A DNA stretch of 50,088 nt from the IMG/VR virus record IMGVR_UViG_3300032309_000943, positions 1 through 50,088 of that record; one strand, written 5' to 3'. The notes below the pieces were generated by a model. That model did not search any database and was not told the origin of the DNA. It worked only from the letters and a program-made list of their open reading frames with translations. Shown piece after piece: positions 9,089 to 18,476 of this stretch. Positions within the stretch are counted from its first letter, which is position 1, and each line of letters starts with the position of its first letter. The position numbers were made by a program, and so were the translations under genes. The stretch comes from a virus.

Positions 9089-9619
9089 ATGGAAGAAGTG
9101 AATTCGACAGATAAGATATTAGTTGCATTTCTTGAAAAAAAATGCAAGGAAATGCTATCTACTAATCTCGTATTGGAAGCAAAGTTAGTAGTTGAACAAA
9201 CAAAAAGCAAAGACATCAACCAATCAATTCAGAATGAAATAGATCAAGCCGATAATCTAAGACTAATAATAGAGAAAAAAGATCAAGATATAGCTCATTT
9301 AAATAATGAGTTTAGGGCTTGTGTTGATGATAAAAATAAAATAATTCAAGATAAAAATGAATTAAATGAAAAAGTAAATCAACTACAGAATCAGTTGAAT
9401 AGAGAGACGAGTGTCAAAGACAGTGTATTGCATGAATATAAAATGCTCAAGTCATCTTGTGATGCACAGATTGCAGAGAAGACAAATGAGATAGAATCGT
9501 TTAAACTTAAGCTTGCAGATATTCAATCATCATTGATCTATAAAGATAATGAGTTAAATGCGCTGAGGGTAGAATATGATGCTCTGAAGTCTCAAATAAA
9601 TATCAAAAAGAGCAAATGA
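9089..9619 (+). CDS. Coiled-coil protein, unknown function
   Basis: The protein of about 176 residues is almost entirely charged heptad-like helix (for example EIDQADNLRLIIEKKDQDIA and NELNEKVNQLQNQLN), so a long coiled coil is expected. Two ATG codons are adjacent at 9086 and 9089. The GGAGG at 9078-9082 is only 3 bases before the first but 6 before the second, so the second is chosen. It lies between two fibre genes that share modules. A fibre chaperone, a trimerisation partner or an elongated structural rod are all possible; nothing in the sequence decides between them. Confidence 0.6.
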   Translation: MEEVNSTDKILVAFLEKKCKEMLSTNLVLEAKLVVEQTKSKDINQSIQNEIDQADNLRLIIEKKDQDIAHLNNEFRACVDDKNKIIQDKNELNEKVNQLQNQLNRETSVKDSVLHEYKMLKSSCDAQIAEKTNEIESFKLKLADIQSSLIYKDNELNALRVEYDALKSQINIKKSK

Positions 9620-9626
9620 CTAGATT

Positions 9627-10817
9627 ATGGCAAAAATTAAGATTAAGAACTCAGTAACATCAGGGCTTGCTCCTTCTGGGTTATCTTTCGGTGAGATGGC
9701 TGTCAATATTACTGATAGAAAAATTTTCATCGGTAATGCTGTACAGGGTGTAGTTACTCTTCACGATCAAAATAATATTGTAACATCCGTCAATGGTAGA
9801 ACTGGTGCTGTTCAAGGTGTATCGGCAGCATTTGCTGGAACTGGTATCTCAGTATCAGGACAAACTGGTAATGTCACTATTACAAATACTGGTGTAGTAT
9901 CATTCAATGGAGTGACTGGTAGTGTTCTCGTTAAAATTGAAGACTTAGATGTTCTTACTTCAAATAGAATTGATAATTATGTTTTATTTTGGGACAATGA
10001 CAATGAACTCCATGAATATCAATCAGTACCCACTCTTCTTGGTAGTTATGTCACAACCGTAAATGGTGCAACTGGTGCAATTACTAATGTTGCCAAAACT
10101 AATACCACTCAGACATTTACTCAACTTCAGGATTTTAGTGCTGGTATTTCAGCATCTACAGGTACTAATGTAATTGATGTGATCGCAACAACAGATGGTT
10201 GTGGTCTTAGAATTGCTCAAGCAGCGTCTGGATCTAACGCAAGAATTGGTGGAATACAATTAGGTAGAGGTTTAAGTAATATAACAAATAGTTATATTGA
10301 AAATTATGTAGGACAACTTAACTTTTTCAATGGTATCAGTGGAACAAATGAAACTCCTGGTACTAATATGCTTCAATTATCGACCACCAACGCGATATTT
10401 GGTGTTCCAATAGCTGGAGCAACATTCAGTGGGTTGATACAATCAACTTCTGGAATATCTGCATCTGGTGGTATTACGACGGCTTCTTATGTTTACGCTG
10501 AAAGTGGATTTAGAGTTGGCTCTGGTGCAATCAATTCACAGACTGGAACAACATATACTTTACTGGCAGCAGATAACGGGGAAATTATAGTTTGGAACAC
10601 CAGTGCAGGGGCAACTCTGACCATTCCATCTGGTCTTCCTGTTGGATTTAATGCAACTTTGATTCAAACAGGAACTGCTACGATTGGCATCACTGGGTCT
10701 GGAACAACACTCAATAGTTTCGAAGGTAAATTAAGAACAGCAGGGCAACACGCTGCGGTAAGTATCATTTCCTACAGCAGCAATGTATTCAATGTTGCTG
10801 GAGGACTAACAGGATGA
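9627..10817 (+). CDS. Tail fibre protein sharing a module with the 5285 fibre
   Basis: The 396-residue protein has an N-terminal block AKIKIKNSVTSGLAPSGLSF similar in layout to the fibre at 7341. Its middle (about residues 95-175) is nearly the same as the module in the protein at 5285: LDVLTSNRIDNYVLFWDNDN, ELHEYQSVPTLLG, VNGATGAITNVAKTNTTQTF. The C-terminal part resembles beta-helical fibre tips (ATLTIPSGLPVGFNATLIQTG). It is therefore a chimera of segments found in two neighbours. It overlaps the RCC1-repeat gene by ATGA, implying coupled expression. Confidence 0.75.
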   Translation: MAKIKIKNSVTSGLAPSGLSFGEMAVNITDRKIFIGNAVQGVVTLHDQNNIVTSVNGRTGAVQGVSAAFAGTGISVSGQTGNVTITNTGVVSFNGVTGSVLVKIEDLDVLTSNRIDNYVLFWDNDNELHEYQSVPTLLGSYVTTVNGATGAITNVAKTNTTQTFTQLQDFSAGISASTGTNVIDVIATTDGCGLRIAQAASGSNARIGGIQLGRGLSNITNSYIENYVGQLNFFNGISGTNETPGTNMLQLSTTNAIFGVPIAGATFSGLIQSTSGISASGGITTASYVYAESGFRVGSGAINSQTGTTYTLLAADNGEIIVWNTSAGATLTIPSGLPVGFNATLIQTGTATIGITGSGTTLNSFEGKLRTAGQHAAVSIISYSSNVFNVAGGLTG

Positions 10818-13800
10818 TAATTCCAAGCTTCAAGGCTGGTATTCTTTCGTTTATAAGAAAAGTTGTTCAATCTATTCCACTGGGCACAAAAGGATCTCTT
10901 TATGTTTTTGGTGAAAGTCTGGAGGGATCTCTAGGATTAAGTGATAATATAAGCAGATCAATTCCCGTTCAATTAGGTACTGATACTAATTGGTCTAAAA
11001 TAAGTGGTGGAAGAAATTTTTTTCTTGCAATTAATTCTGACGGGGGGGGAAACAATAGATTATGGGCTTGGGGAAGAAATACTTCTGGCCAACTTGGTCT
11101 TGGCAATACAACCAATCGTTCATCTCCAGTTCAGATAGGAACTGATACAAATTGGGCTTCACTTGGAACAGGCGCTACTAACTCTTTTGCAATAAAATCT
11201 GGAGGAAGTATTTGGGCATGGGGAAATAACTCATATGGAAGGTTAGGTCTTAACAATACAACCAATTGTTCATCACCAGTTCAAATTGGAGCTTTAACGG
11301 ATTGGTCTACAGTAAGTAGTGGATCATATTCAACTTTGTCCATTAAAACTGATGGTTCTCTTTGGGCTTGGGGAAGAAATACTAATGGAGAGATGGGAAC
11401 TAGTAATACCACCACTAGATCATCTCCAGTTCAAGTTGGAACCGATACTAACTGGAGTAAAGTTGATATAACATTCTATCACACTGCCGCAGTTAAAACA
11501 AATGGAACTTTATGGACATGGGGAATTGGTGGAGACGGTCGTTTAGGTCATGGCAACACAACCAATCGTTCATCTCCAGTTCAAGTTGGTACTGATGCAA
11601 ATTGGGCTTCTGTTGCTACAGGATCTGCACATACTCTGGCAATTAAAACAACAGGAACTCTTTGGGCGTGGGGTGCGAATTCAGTTGGTCAATTGGGTCT
11701 TAGGGATACAACATATAGATCATCTCCAGTTCAAGTTGGTACTGATACAAATTGGTCATCTGTGGGTGCAGGACAATTTGTTACTCTTGCAACAAAAACT
11801 AATGGTACACTTTGGGCATGGGGTCGTCTTCAAGAATACGCTGGTCTTGGGATTTTATACACACTAAATATTAGTAGACCAATTCTTGCTTCAACTAGTA
11901 CCAATTGGGAATATTCTGGAATTGGGTTGAGCTCTACTAATTTTAGTATAGACAAGAATACTTCAGGAAATATTTGGGCGCAAGGCAGTAACTCATCTGG
12001 TCAATTTGGAAATTCATCAACTACTAGTAGATCATCCCCAGTTCAGATTGGAACTAGTACGGACTGGTCTGTTGTAAGATGTGGTGGTGGTTTTTCTACA
12101 GGAAGAAGATCAAATGGTACTCTTTGGTCGTGGGGGGATAATGGATTTGGACAACTGGGTCTTGGGAATACAACCAATCGTTCATCTCCAGTTCAAATAG
12201 GAACTGATACAGATTGGTCAACTAATTTTAGTTGTGGATATAATTTTTGTATTGCTATTAAAAATACTGGAACACTATGGGCATGGGGAAATGCTGCGAA
12301 CTTTTATCTAGGAAATGGTGATAATAATACTCGTAGATCATCTCCAGTTCAAATTGGAAGTGATTCAGATTGGTCTTCGGTAAGAACTGGAAATGGTCAC
12401 AGTTTAGCACTGAAAACAAATGGAACATTGTGGGGTTGGGGAAGAAATACCTACGGTCAAGTAGGAAATAATGCAAATACTCTTATTTCAAGATCTTCCC
12501 CCGTTCAACTTGGTTCTGATGCTAATTGGTCCCAGGTTAGTATAGGTCAGAGACACGCACTTGCAGTTAAATCTACGGGAGCAATGTGGGTGTGGGGCAA
12601 CTATGGCGACAGCGGTTTTGGAACAGGAAATGTTTCATCACCAATTCAAGTGGGGTCATCTACAGATTGGTCAAAGGCACAAGCAAGTCGTCAGTTTAGT
12701 ATAGCATTAAAGACAACTGGAACTCTTTGGGGGTGGGGATCTAATCTATATGGTCAGGTAGGTATTGGAAATGTTTCTACATTTAGTTCTCCCCGACAAA
12801 TAGGAACTGATACAAACTGGTCATCTAATTTTAATTGTGGATCAAGGCATACTATTGCAATTAGAACAACGGGTACTCTTTGGTCATGGGGAAGAAATAG
12901 CTACGGTCAACTTGGTCAGGGAAATACCACAAGTCGTTCATCTCCAGTTCAAATAGGAACTGATACAGATTGGGCTTCACTTGGAACTGGAAACGGTCAC
13001 AGTTTAGCACGTAAGACAACTGGAACATTGTGGGGTTGGGGCCTCAATACTTCTGGCCAACTTGGTCTTGGCAATACAACCAATCGTTCATCTCCAGTTC
13101 AGATAGGAACTGATACAGATTGGGCTTCTGTGAGTTCGGGAGGATTACACACATTAGCAATTAAAACAACAGGAACACTTTGGTCGTGGGGAGGTAATGG
13201 ATATGGTCAACTTGGTCAGGGAAATACCACAAGTCGTTCATCTCCAGTTCAGATAGGAACTGATACTAACTGGGCATTTTGTAAGGCTGGTCTTAGATCT
13301 TCTCTAGCAGTTAAAACAAATGGAACATTATGGTCATGGGGAAGAAATACTCTAGGTGAACTTGGTCTTGGTAATGCTACAAACCGCTCATCTCCAGTTC
13401 AGATAGGAACCAATACTGACTGGTTAACTACAACAGATAATATTTCTCCAAACTATAGTAGTAGTTTTGCTGTACTAAATAGCAGCAATAATATTTTTGT
13501 TTTTGGATACAATTTGCAAGGTCAATTAGGAGTATCACAAAATGCTGCTGTATCTCCAGTTCAAATAGGAAGCGATACAAACTGGTCAAGTTTTGACGCA
13601 GGAAATAATATTAGCGCAGCAGTAAAAACAACAGGAACATTATGGGCATGGGGACAAAATAGTTATGGTCAATTGGGTCTTAGGGATACAACAAATAGAT
13701 CATCTCCAGTTCAAGTTGGTACTGATACAAATTGGTCTTCCGTAAGATGTGGATATAATTTTACTGTGGGACTTAAAACAACGGGTACTCTTTGGTCGTG

Positions 13801-14086
13801 GGGTAGAAATAATACAGGTCAACTAGGTCTTAGCAATACAGGCACGAATCGTTCATCTCCAGTTCAAATAGGAACTGATACAGATTGGTCATTAATTTTT
13901 ACTAGAAGATACATTTCTAAAGCGATTAAAACAAATGGAACTCTTTGGGCTTGGGGGACTAATTCCAATGGATCAGCAATGACTTTAAATCGACATGTAT
14001 CTTCTCCAATTCAGGTAGGAACAGATTCTACATGGATAATTGTTGAAGTAGATAAATATAAGACAACTGCCGCAGTAAAGAGTTGA
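10814..14086 (+). CDS. Giant RCC1-repeat beta-propeller protein
   Basis: The 1090-residue protein has a short hydrophobic N-terminus (IIPSFKAGILSFIRKVV) followed by tandem repeats of about 50 residues. Each has the RCC1 pattern LWAWGRNTSGQLGLGNTTNR then SSPVQIGTDTNWASV. Counting the SSPVQ-like cores gives 21 repeats, enough for three seven-bladed propellers. RCC1 propellers are protein-interaction folds best known in eukaryotes and in some bacterial secreted proteins. Here the gene closes the fibre operon and is coupled by ATGA to the fibre at 9627, so an adhesin or receptor-binding role is most likely (inference). The repeats are very similar at DNA level, so copy number may vary. The length should be checked for assembly collapse. 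Confidence 0.85.
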   Translation: MIIPSFKAGILSFIRKVVQSIPLGTKGSLYVFGESLEGSLGLSDNISRSIPVQLGTDTNWSKISGGRNFFLAINSDGGGNNRLWAWGRNTSGQLGLGNTTNRSSPVQIGTDTNWASLGTGATNSFAIKSGGSIWAWGNNSYGRLGLNNTTNCSSPVQIGALTDWSTVSSGSYSTLSIKTDGSLWAWGRNTNGEMGTSNTTTRSSPVQVGTDTNWSKVDITFYHTAAVKTNGTLWTWGIGGDGRLGHGNTTNRSSPVQVGTDANWASVATGSAHTLAIKTTGTLWAWGANSVGQLGLRDTTYRSSPVQVGTDTNWSSVGAGQFVTLATKTNGTLWAWGRLQEYAGLGILYTLNISRPILASTSTNWEYSGIGLSSTNFSIDKNTSGNIWAQGSNSSGQFGNSSTTSRSSPVQIGTSTDWSVVRCGGGFSTGRRSNGTLWSWGDNGFGQLGLGNTTNRSSPVQIGTDTDWSTNFSCGYNFCIAIKNTGTLWAWGNAANFYLGNGDNNTRRSSPVQIGSDSDWSSVRTGNGHSLALKTNGTLWGWGRNTYGQVGNNANTLISRSSPVQLGSDANWSQVSIGQRHALAVKSTGAMWVWGNYGDSGFGTGNVSSPIQVGSSTDWSKAQASRQFSIALKTTGTLWGWGSNLYGQVGIGNVSTFSSPRQIGTDTNWSSNFNCGSRHTIAIRTTGTLWSWGRNSYGQLGQGNTTSRSSPVQIGTDTDWASLGTGNGHSLARKTTGTLWGWGLNTSGQLGLGNTTNRSSPVQIGTDTDWASVSSGGLHTLAIKTTGTLWSWGGNGYGQLGQGNTTSRSSPVQIGTDTNWAFCKAGLRSSLAVKTNGTLWSWGRNTLGELGLGNATNRSSPVQIGTNTDWLTTTDNISPNYSSSFAVLNSSNNIFVFGYNLQGQLGVSQNAAVSPVQIGSDTNWSSFDAGNNISAAVKTTGTLWAWGQNSYGQLGLRDTTNRSSPVQVGTDTNWSSVRCGYNFTVGLKTTGTLWSWGRNNTGQLGLSNTGTNRSSPVQIGTDTDWSLIFTRRYISKAIKTNGTLWAWGTNSNGSAMTLNRHVSSPIQVGTDSTWIIVEVDKYKTTAAVKS
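10893..14080 (+). repeat. RCC1-encoding tandem repeats, about 150 bp each, 21 copies
   Basis: Units carry near-identical blocks such as TCATCTCCAGTTCA(A/G) followed by an AACTGATAC-type block. Several adjacent units share long identical runs, which points to recent duplication or recombination inside the gene. One unit near 11880 is diverged (SRPILAS in place of SSPVQIG). Confidence 0.85.
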
Positions 14087-14126
14087 GTTAGATAAAATTA
14101 ATACAAGAAGATTTTTTTAGTTCTTA

Positions 14127-14134
14127 TATAAATA
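14127..14134 (+). promoter_or_regulatory. T4-type late promoter
   Basis: TATAAATA lies in the 99-base gap after the RCC1 gene and 52 bases before the next start codon at 14186. It is an exact match to the late core and probably drives the sulfotransferase-glycosyltransferase gene. Confidence 0.65.
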
Positions 14135-14185
14135 AATGTAGTGTGAAATTTTTAATATAAACACAATGTTAAAGGAATTAATATT

Positions 14186-15976
14186 ATGATTCATTTTTTG
14201 AGTGGTCTTCCTCGTAGTGGTTCTACTGTTCTTTCTTCTCTTCTAAATCAACATCCACATGTTCATTCAACACCTACTAGTGGTCTTATAGACATTCTTG
14301 GTTCTGTCTGTACAACTTGGGAAAATTCACCAACAACAGTTGCACAGGGAGCAGAAAAAGAAGAAGCTTATCGTATGCTTCGATCTGTGATTGAAGCAAA
14401 ATATAAGGATATAAAGAAACCAGTAATACTGGACAAGAGCAGAGGGTGGGTGAATCCTCAAATAATGGAGACGATGGCAAATGTTCTTGGTCAACAACCA
14501 AAAATCATAGCTACTGTTCGTTCAACTGCTGATTGTGCTGCATCATTTGTTCGTGTTGCAAAACCAAACGATGTATCTGAGTTCCTTCGTTCTTCTGAGT
14601 TGATTAAACACCTCAAGTCATCATATGCCGAACTAAAAAAAGGATATGATGCAGCACCAAATAATATATTATTCATTGACTATGACGATCTTATTCAGTC
14701 TCCACAGGAACAAATGAATCGAATTCATAAGTTTCTTGGACTTCATCCATTTGAATATGATTTTGGGAATATCGACACAAAAGTTGTAGCGGAAAAAGAT
14801 GATGCAGCATGGGCAATTCCGAATCTTCATACGATATCACCACGATTGGGATATCAACACAATCAAGATTCAAGAAAAATTCTAGCACAACACTTCGACA
14901 GCTACGATCAACCAAAATTCTGGAAGGGAGAGGTTCGCGACTATAAGAAAAAGAAGATCGACCATTCCGTTGCACTTTCGATGAAAGGTGAGTTTGAGGA
15001 ATCGTATAAACTTCTTTGTGAAGCACAGAAGGAGAATCCTCTATGCAACAAGATTGGCTTCAATATGGGCTGGTATGCCTTGCGCCAAGGAAGACTGCAA
15101 GAGGGAATGGGGGGTCTAGCAAGGGGACGATATGAGAATTGTTTTGGTAATCCAAAACCACCAGTTCCTACTCCATTATGGGATGGTAGGAGTATGGGCA
15201 CTATTCTATATTATCTTGAAGGTGGGATAGGCGATCAGATTCATGCTTTAAAATACATCACAGACATGAACAAACGGGGATGTGATGTTATTGTTGCTTG
15301 TTCTGCTGAATTGTTTCCGATTGTTAAATGCTGCATGGGCGTAAAGATGATTATAGAACACGCCGCTGCTGGTGGTGTATACCATGATTTTTGGGTTCCC
15401 GCCATGTCAGTTCTCATACCGTTGGGTTATGAATATAAAGATATTAATGGTTCTCCTTATATCCCAAAAACAAATAGTCCAAAAAATAAACGACCAGTAA
15501 TTGGTGTTCGTTGGCAGGGAAATCCAAAGTTCGAACATGAACAAAATCGTAGATTTCCACTGAAGCCTTTCTTTGATGCTCTAAAGAATATTGATGCTGA
15601 TTTTATTTGTTTACAGAGAGATGATGGAGAAGAAGATTGTCCAGAATTCATCAAAAAAGTTCCACTAAATAATTGGGAACAAACGAGAGATGCTATTTCT
15701 GGCTGCGATCTTGTGATAACATCATGTACTAGTGTTGCACATCTTGCAGGAGCAATGGGAGTACCAACATGGATTATAGTTCCTGTATTGAATTACTACA
15801 TATGGTCAGTTCCTGGCAACAAGACGCCTTATTATGATTCAGTAACACTTTTCAGACAGCAAAAATTTGGATGTTGGAAACAACCTATATCAGAACTAAA
15901 GAAAAATTTAGAGAATCAGTTTGGAACTGTAAAGAAATCAAAATGGAGTAAACTATGCCAAAGCATATTAGGGTAG
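14186..15976 (+). CDS. Sulfotransferase - GT9-like glycosyltransferase fusion
   Basis: The N-terminal domain (residues 1 to about 240) begins MIHFLSGLPRSGSTVLSSLL, the PAPS-binding 5'-phosphosulfate loop (PRSGST) of sulfotransferases. ILFIDYDDLI and QMNRIHKFLGL are typical later blocks. After a linker with one TPR-like unit (FNMGWYALRQGRLQEG), the C-terminal domain from about residue 325 resembles glycosyltransferase family 9 and TPR-linked glycosyltransferases: YLEGGIGDQIHALKY, GVRWQGNPKFEHEQNRRFP, and the late block CDLVITSCTSVAHLAGAMGV. GT9 enzymes usually transfer heptose, and the genes at 17742-19734 look like ADP-heptose synthesis genes. One protein may therefore glycosylate and sulfate a surface glycan or virion protein; this is inference. 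Confidence 0.8.
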   Translation: MIHFLSGLPRSGSTVLSSLLNQHPHVHSTPTSGLIDILGSVCTTWENSPTTVAQGAEKEEAYRMLRSVIEAKYKDIKKPVILDKSRGWVNPQIMETMANVLGQQPKIIATVRSTADCAASFVRVAKPNDVSEFLRSSELIKHLKSSYAELKKGYDAAPNNILFIDYDDLIQSPQEQMNRIHKFLGLHPFEYDFGNIDTKVVAEKDDAAWAIPNLHTISPRLGYQHNQDSRKILAQHFDSYDQPKFWKGEVRDYKKKKIDHSVALSMKGEFEESYKLLCEAQKENPLCNKIGFNMGWYALRQGRLQEGMGGLARGRYENCFGNPKPPVPTPLWDGRSMGTILYYLEGGIGDQIHALKYITDMNKRGCDVIVACSAELFPIVKCCMGVKMIIEHAAAGGVYHDFWVPAMSVLIPLGYEYKDINGSPYIPKTNSPKNKRPVIGVRWQGNPKFEHEQNRRFPLKPFFDALKNIDADFICLQRDDGEEDCPEFIKKVPLNNWEQTRDAISGCDLVITSCTSVAHLAGAMGVPTWIIVPVLNYYIWSVPGNKTPYYDSVTLFRQQKFGCWKQPISELKKNLENQFGTVKKSKWSKLCQSILG

Positions 15977-16362
15977 AAAACGATGAAGTAGTGGAATGTC
16001 TTGATTATCTTCCAGGGAATGCAACTGGTGATTGGAGAGATGCTATAGAAATTGAGCCTACTCTTATTGCTGGAAGGCAAATAACAGGAGCACATTCCTT
16101 TGATCTTACAAAAACTCCTGTTGAAATTGTATGGTCTGTTATAGATTTGACAATTGAAGATCGCAAATCTATGTTGCTACAACAATTGAATTCAGACTCC
16201 TATGAAATAGTACATGATGAATTAATAAAGGAGTTTCAAGGTGAGAGTTCTGACTTCGCTCTTGTGCAGGGAGCAATCTCGGCATATAGAAGCAAAAGAA
16301 CAGAAATTGAAAATCTCACAACTCACGAAGAGATAGACGCTTTTATTTCAACAAACGGATAA
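15955..16362 (+). CDS. Conserved small phage protein, possible fibre chaperone
   Basis: The 135-residue protein overlaps the end of the preceding gene by 22 bases. The N-terminus (MPKHIRVENDEVVECLDYLP) is beta-like, and the C-terminal two thirds are helical with FALVQGAISAYRSKRTEIEN. This architecture is similar to small proteins next to fibre genes that act as tail-fibre assembly chaperones, but no diagnostic motif is present, so the function stays unknown. There is no signal peptide or membrane segment. Confidence 0.45.
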   Translation: MPKHIRVENDEVVECLDYLPGNATGDWRDAIEIEPTLIAGRQITGAHSFDLTKTPVEIVWSVIDLTIEDRKSMLLQQLNSDSYEIVHDELIKEFQGESSDFALVQGAISAYRSKRTEIENLTTHEEIDAFISTNG

Positions 16363-16365
16363 AAT

Positions 16366-17745
16366 ATGAGAATCGTGTTTTCAATTATTCATAATGGACT
16401 TCATCATCTTCATCACAACACACAATACGAAAATATACTTAAATCGTGCGACAAATGGATAGTTGTCGAAGGTGCATCACGCTCAAACGGCAGTACCAAA
16501 TGGTGTAACGAGTTTCCAGATGATCTTCACCTTAATGGAGGAAGTATTGATGGAACACGGGAGTTTCTTGAATTTCTATCCAAAGAAACGGATAAGTTGA
16601 TCTATATTCCTTCGAGTGGATTTTGGCAATCCAAAGATCATCAAGTCAATAGAGCCATAGAAGAAGTTAAGAAAATCACAAATCGTTGCTGGCTATGGGA
16701 AATCGACATAGACGAGCAATGGGAATTAGAACAAATGGACGCTGCTGAAAAAGAGTTGTTTGACAGCGGTTCGAAGGCAGGATGTTTCCGCGCTCAATGC
16801 TTTATCGGAAGGAATCTTCGTGCGATAGGAGATTGGGGGGAGGCATATACCAGTGGGTATATTCGTTTATGGAAGTGGGAAGGTGAGAAGTTTATCTGCC
16901 ACGAACCACCGATCATAGAGGGGCAGATGGGCATAGAGCCAAGGATGCTCTCTCAGATATTCCGACACTACAATTACTACTTTGATAAAGATGTAATATT
17001 CAAGGATAAGTGGTATGGTGGTCACGAAAAAATTTACGAGAGATGGAAACTTATCAATTCACTTGATAAAAGATTCTTTCCAATGCACATATCAAATCTG
17101 ATATCTGGTCCGTGGGGAAGATCTAATAGTTCCATCATTTATGTTGAACCACGACATCCTAAAAAATTAGTACAAATTGGAGCAAACAAGGGTTATGATC
17201 ATGTTTTTGAAAAAGTAAAGAATCGAAAATATGAATGCTTGTTAGTGGAACCAAATCCATATTCGCTCGAACATCTGCGGGAATGCTACGCTGATTTTGA
17301 TAACTGTCATTTTGAGGAATGTGCAATATCAACATACGATGGTAAAATAGAAATGCATTTCAACGATATCGACTCTGGGGATTCATCACATAGCTCAATT
17401 TCGCTAGATCATGTTGTTAAGCATAATAACAAACTATCCAATATAACAAGTCAGAATGTTTCGTGCATGAAGCTAGAGACGTTGCTGGAAAAGTATGGAT
17501 GGCACACCAGCGAGATTGATTGGCTGTATATTGACGCAGAAGGTCATGATTGTGATATAATACTTTCAGTTGATTTCAGTAAGTTAAATATAAAGAACAT
17601 ATTCTTTGAGACGGTTCATTCTGACGGTGTTTTTACTCAGGGTAATAAACTTCAGAAGACAATCGAATACCTAAACTCATTTAATTATCTAATGAACTTT
17701 AAGCATATTACAGACGATTCGAATCTTGCTTTTACTAGATTATGA
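16366..17745 (+). CDS. Glycosyltransferase-like domain fused to FkbM methyltransferase
   Basis: The N-terminal ~260 residues resemble GT2/GT17-type glycosyltransferases (MRIVFSIIHNGLHHLHHNTQ, DKWIVVEGASRS, then a DxD-like EIDIDEQW). The C-terminal ~190 residues are an FkbM-family SAM-dependent methyltransferase: LVQIGANKGYDHVFEKVK (SAM-binding loop), CLLVEPNPYSLEHL, and IDWLYIDAEGHDCDIIL. FkbM domains O-methylate sugars, so one polypeptide may add and cap a sugar. It sits in the second sugar block and its stop overlaps the kinase start as ATGA. Start codon ATG at 16366 follows the previous stop by three bases. Confidence 0.8.
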   Translation: MRIVFSIIHNGLHHLHHNTQYENILKSCDKWIVVEGASRSNGSTKWCNEFPDDLHLNGGSIDGTREFLEFLSKETDKLIYIPSSGFWQSKDHQVNRAIEEVKKITNRCWLWEIDIDEQWELEQMDAAEKELFDSGSKAGCFRAQCFIGRNLRAIGDWGEAYTSGYIRLWKWEGEKFICHEPPIIEGQMGIEPRMLSQIFRHYNYYFDKDVIFKDKWYGGHEKIYERWKLINSLDKRFFPMHISNLISGPWGRSNSSIIYVEPRHPKKLVQIGANKGYDHVFEKVKNRKYECLLVEPNPYSLEHLRECYADFDNCHFEECAISTYDGKIEMHFNDIDSGDSSHSSISLDHVVKHNNKLSNITSQNVSCMKLETLLEKYGWHTSEIDWLYIDAEGHDCDIILSVDFSKLNIKNIFFETVHSDGVFTQGNKLQKTIEYLNSFNYLMNFKHITDDSNLAFTRL

Positions 17746-18476
17746 AAGACATTCTTGTTATTGGTGATGCTTGTCGTGATATATTCGTATATTGCGACTC
17801 GAACAGATTGTGTCCAGATGTTCCCGTTCCAGTATTAAATGTCCTAGACTCAACGGAAAATCCTGGTATGGCAAAAAATGTGCAGAGGAATATTATTTCT
17901 CTAGGCTATACTTGTGATGCTATTGTGAATAAGAATTGGTACAATGTCACCAAGACTAGATACGTTCATAAAAAAAGCAATCATACTTTTTTCCGAGTTG
18001 ATTCGGTAGAAGGCAAAGAGTCAATCAACATAAAGGAATTATCATATTCTTATAAAATCATCGTGATATCCGATTACGACAAGGGATTTATATCTGAATA
18101 TGATATTGAAACCATCTGTGCAAATCACGATACAGTGTTTTTAGATACAAAGAAAAAACTTGGATTCTGGGCAAATAATGCAAAGTATATAAAGATCAAC
18201 GATGCAGAGTTTAAAAATTCATACGATGTAATCACATCCATCCTAAAAAATAAAATAATTCATACGATGGGTAGCAATGGATGTGAATACAGAGACAAAC
18301 ATTATCCAGTGAATAAAGTGGATGTTCAGGATGTATCTGGTGCTGGTGATACTTTTTTAGCTGGATTAGTTGTTGAATATTTCAAAACAAGTGATATAAT
18401 ATCATCCATTGAATTTGCAAACAAGTGTGCATCCAATGTTGTCAAGTATCGCGGAGTATCTGTCCCACAATTATGA
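17742..18476 (+). CDS. HldE-like heptose-7-phosphate kinase (PfkB family)
   Basis: The protein opens KDILVIGDACRDIFVYCDSN and continues with NPGMAKNVQRNI, which matches the kinase domain of HldE/RfaE (D-glycero-beta-D-manno-heptose-7-phosphate kinase). The PfkB ATP-site signature DVSGAGDTFLAGL is near residue 196, with the catalytic Asp in GAGD. At 244 residues it is clearly shorter than the usual kinase domain of about 310. In most Proteobacteria the kinase is fused to a nucleotidyltransferase; here that partner is a separate ORF overlapping by ATGA. The substrate is inferred from context. Confidence 0.75.
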   Translation: MKDILVIGDACRDIFVYCDSNRLCPDVPVPVLNVLDSTENPGMAKNVQRNIISLGYTCDAIVNKNWYNVTKTRYVHKKSNHTFFRVDSVEGKESINIKELSYSYKIIVISDYDKGFISEYDIETICANHDTVFLDTKKKLGFWANNAKYIKINDAEFKNSYDVITSILKNKIIHTMGSNGCEYRDKHYPVNKVDVQDVSGAGDTFLAGLVVEYFKTSDIISSIEFANKCASNVVKYRGVSVPQL

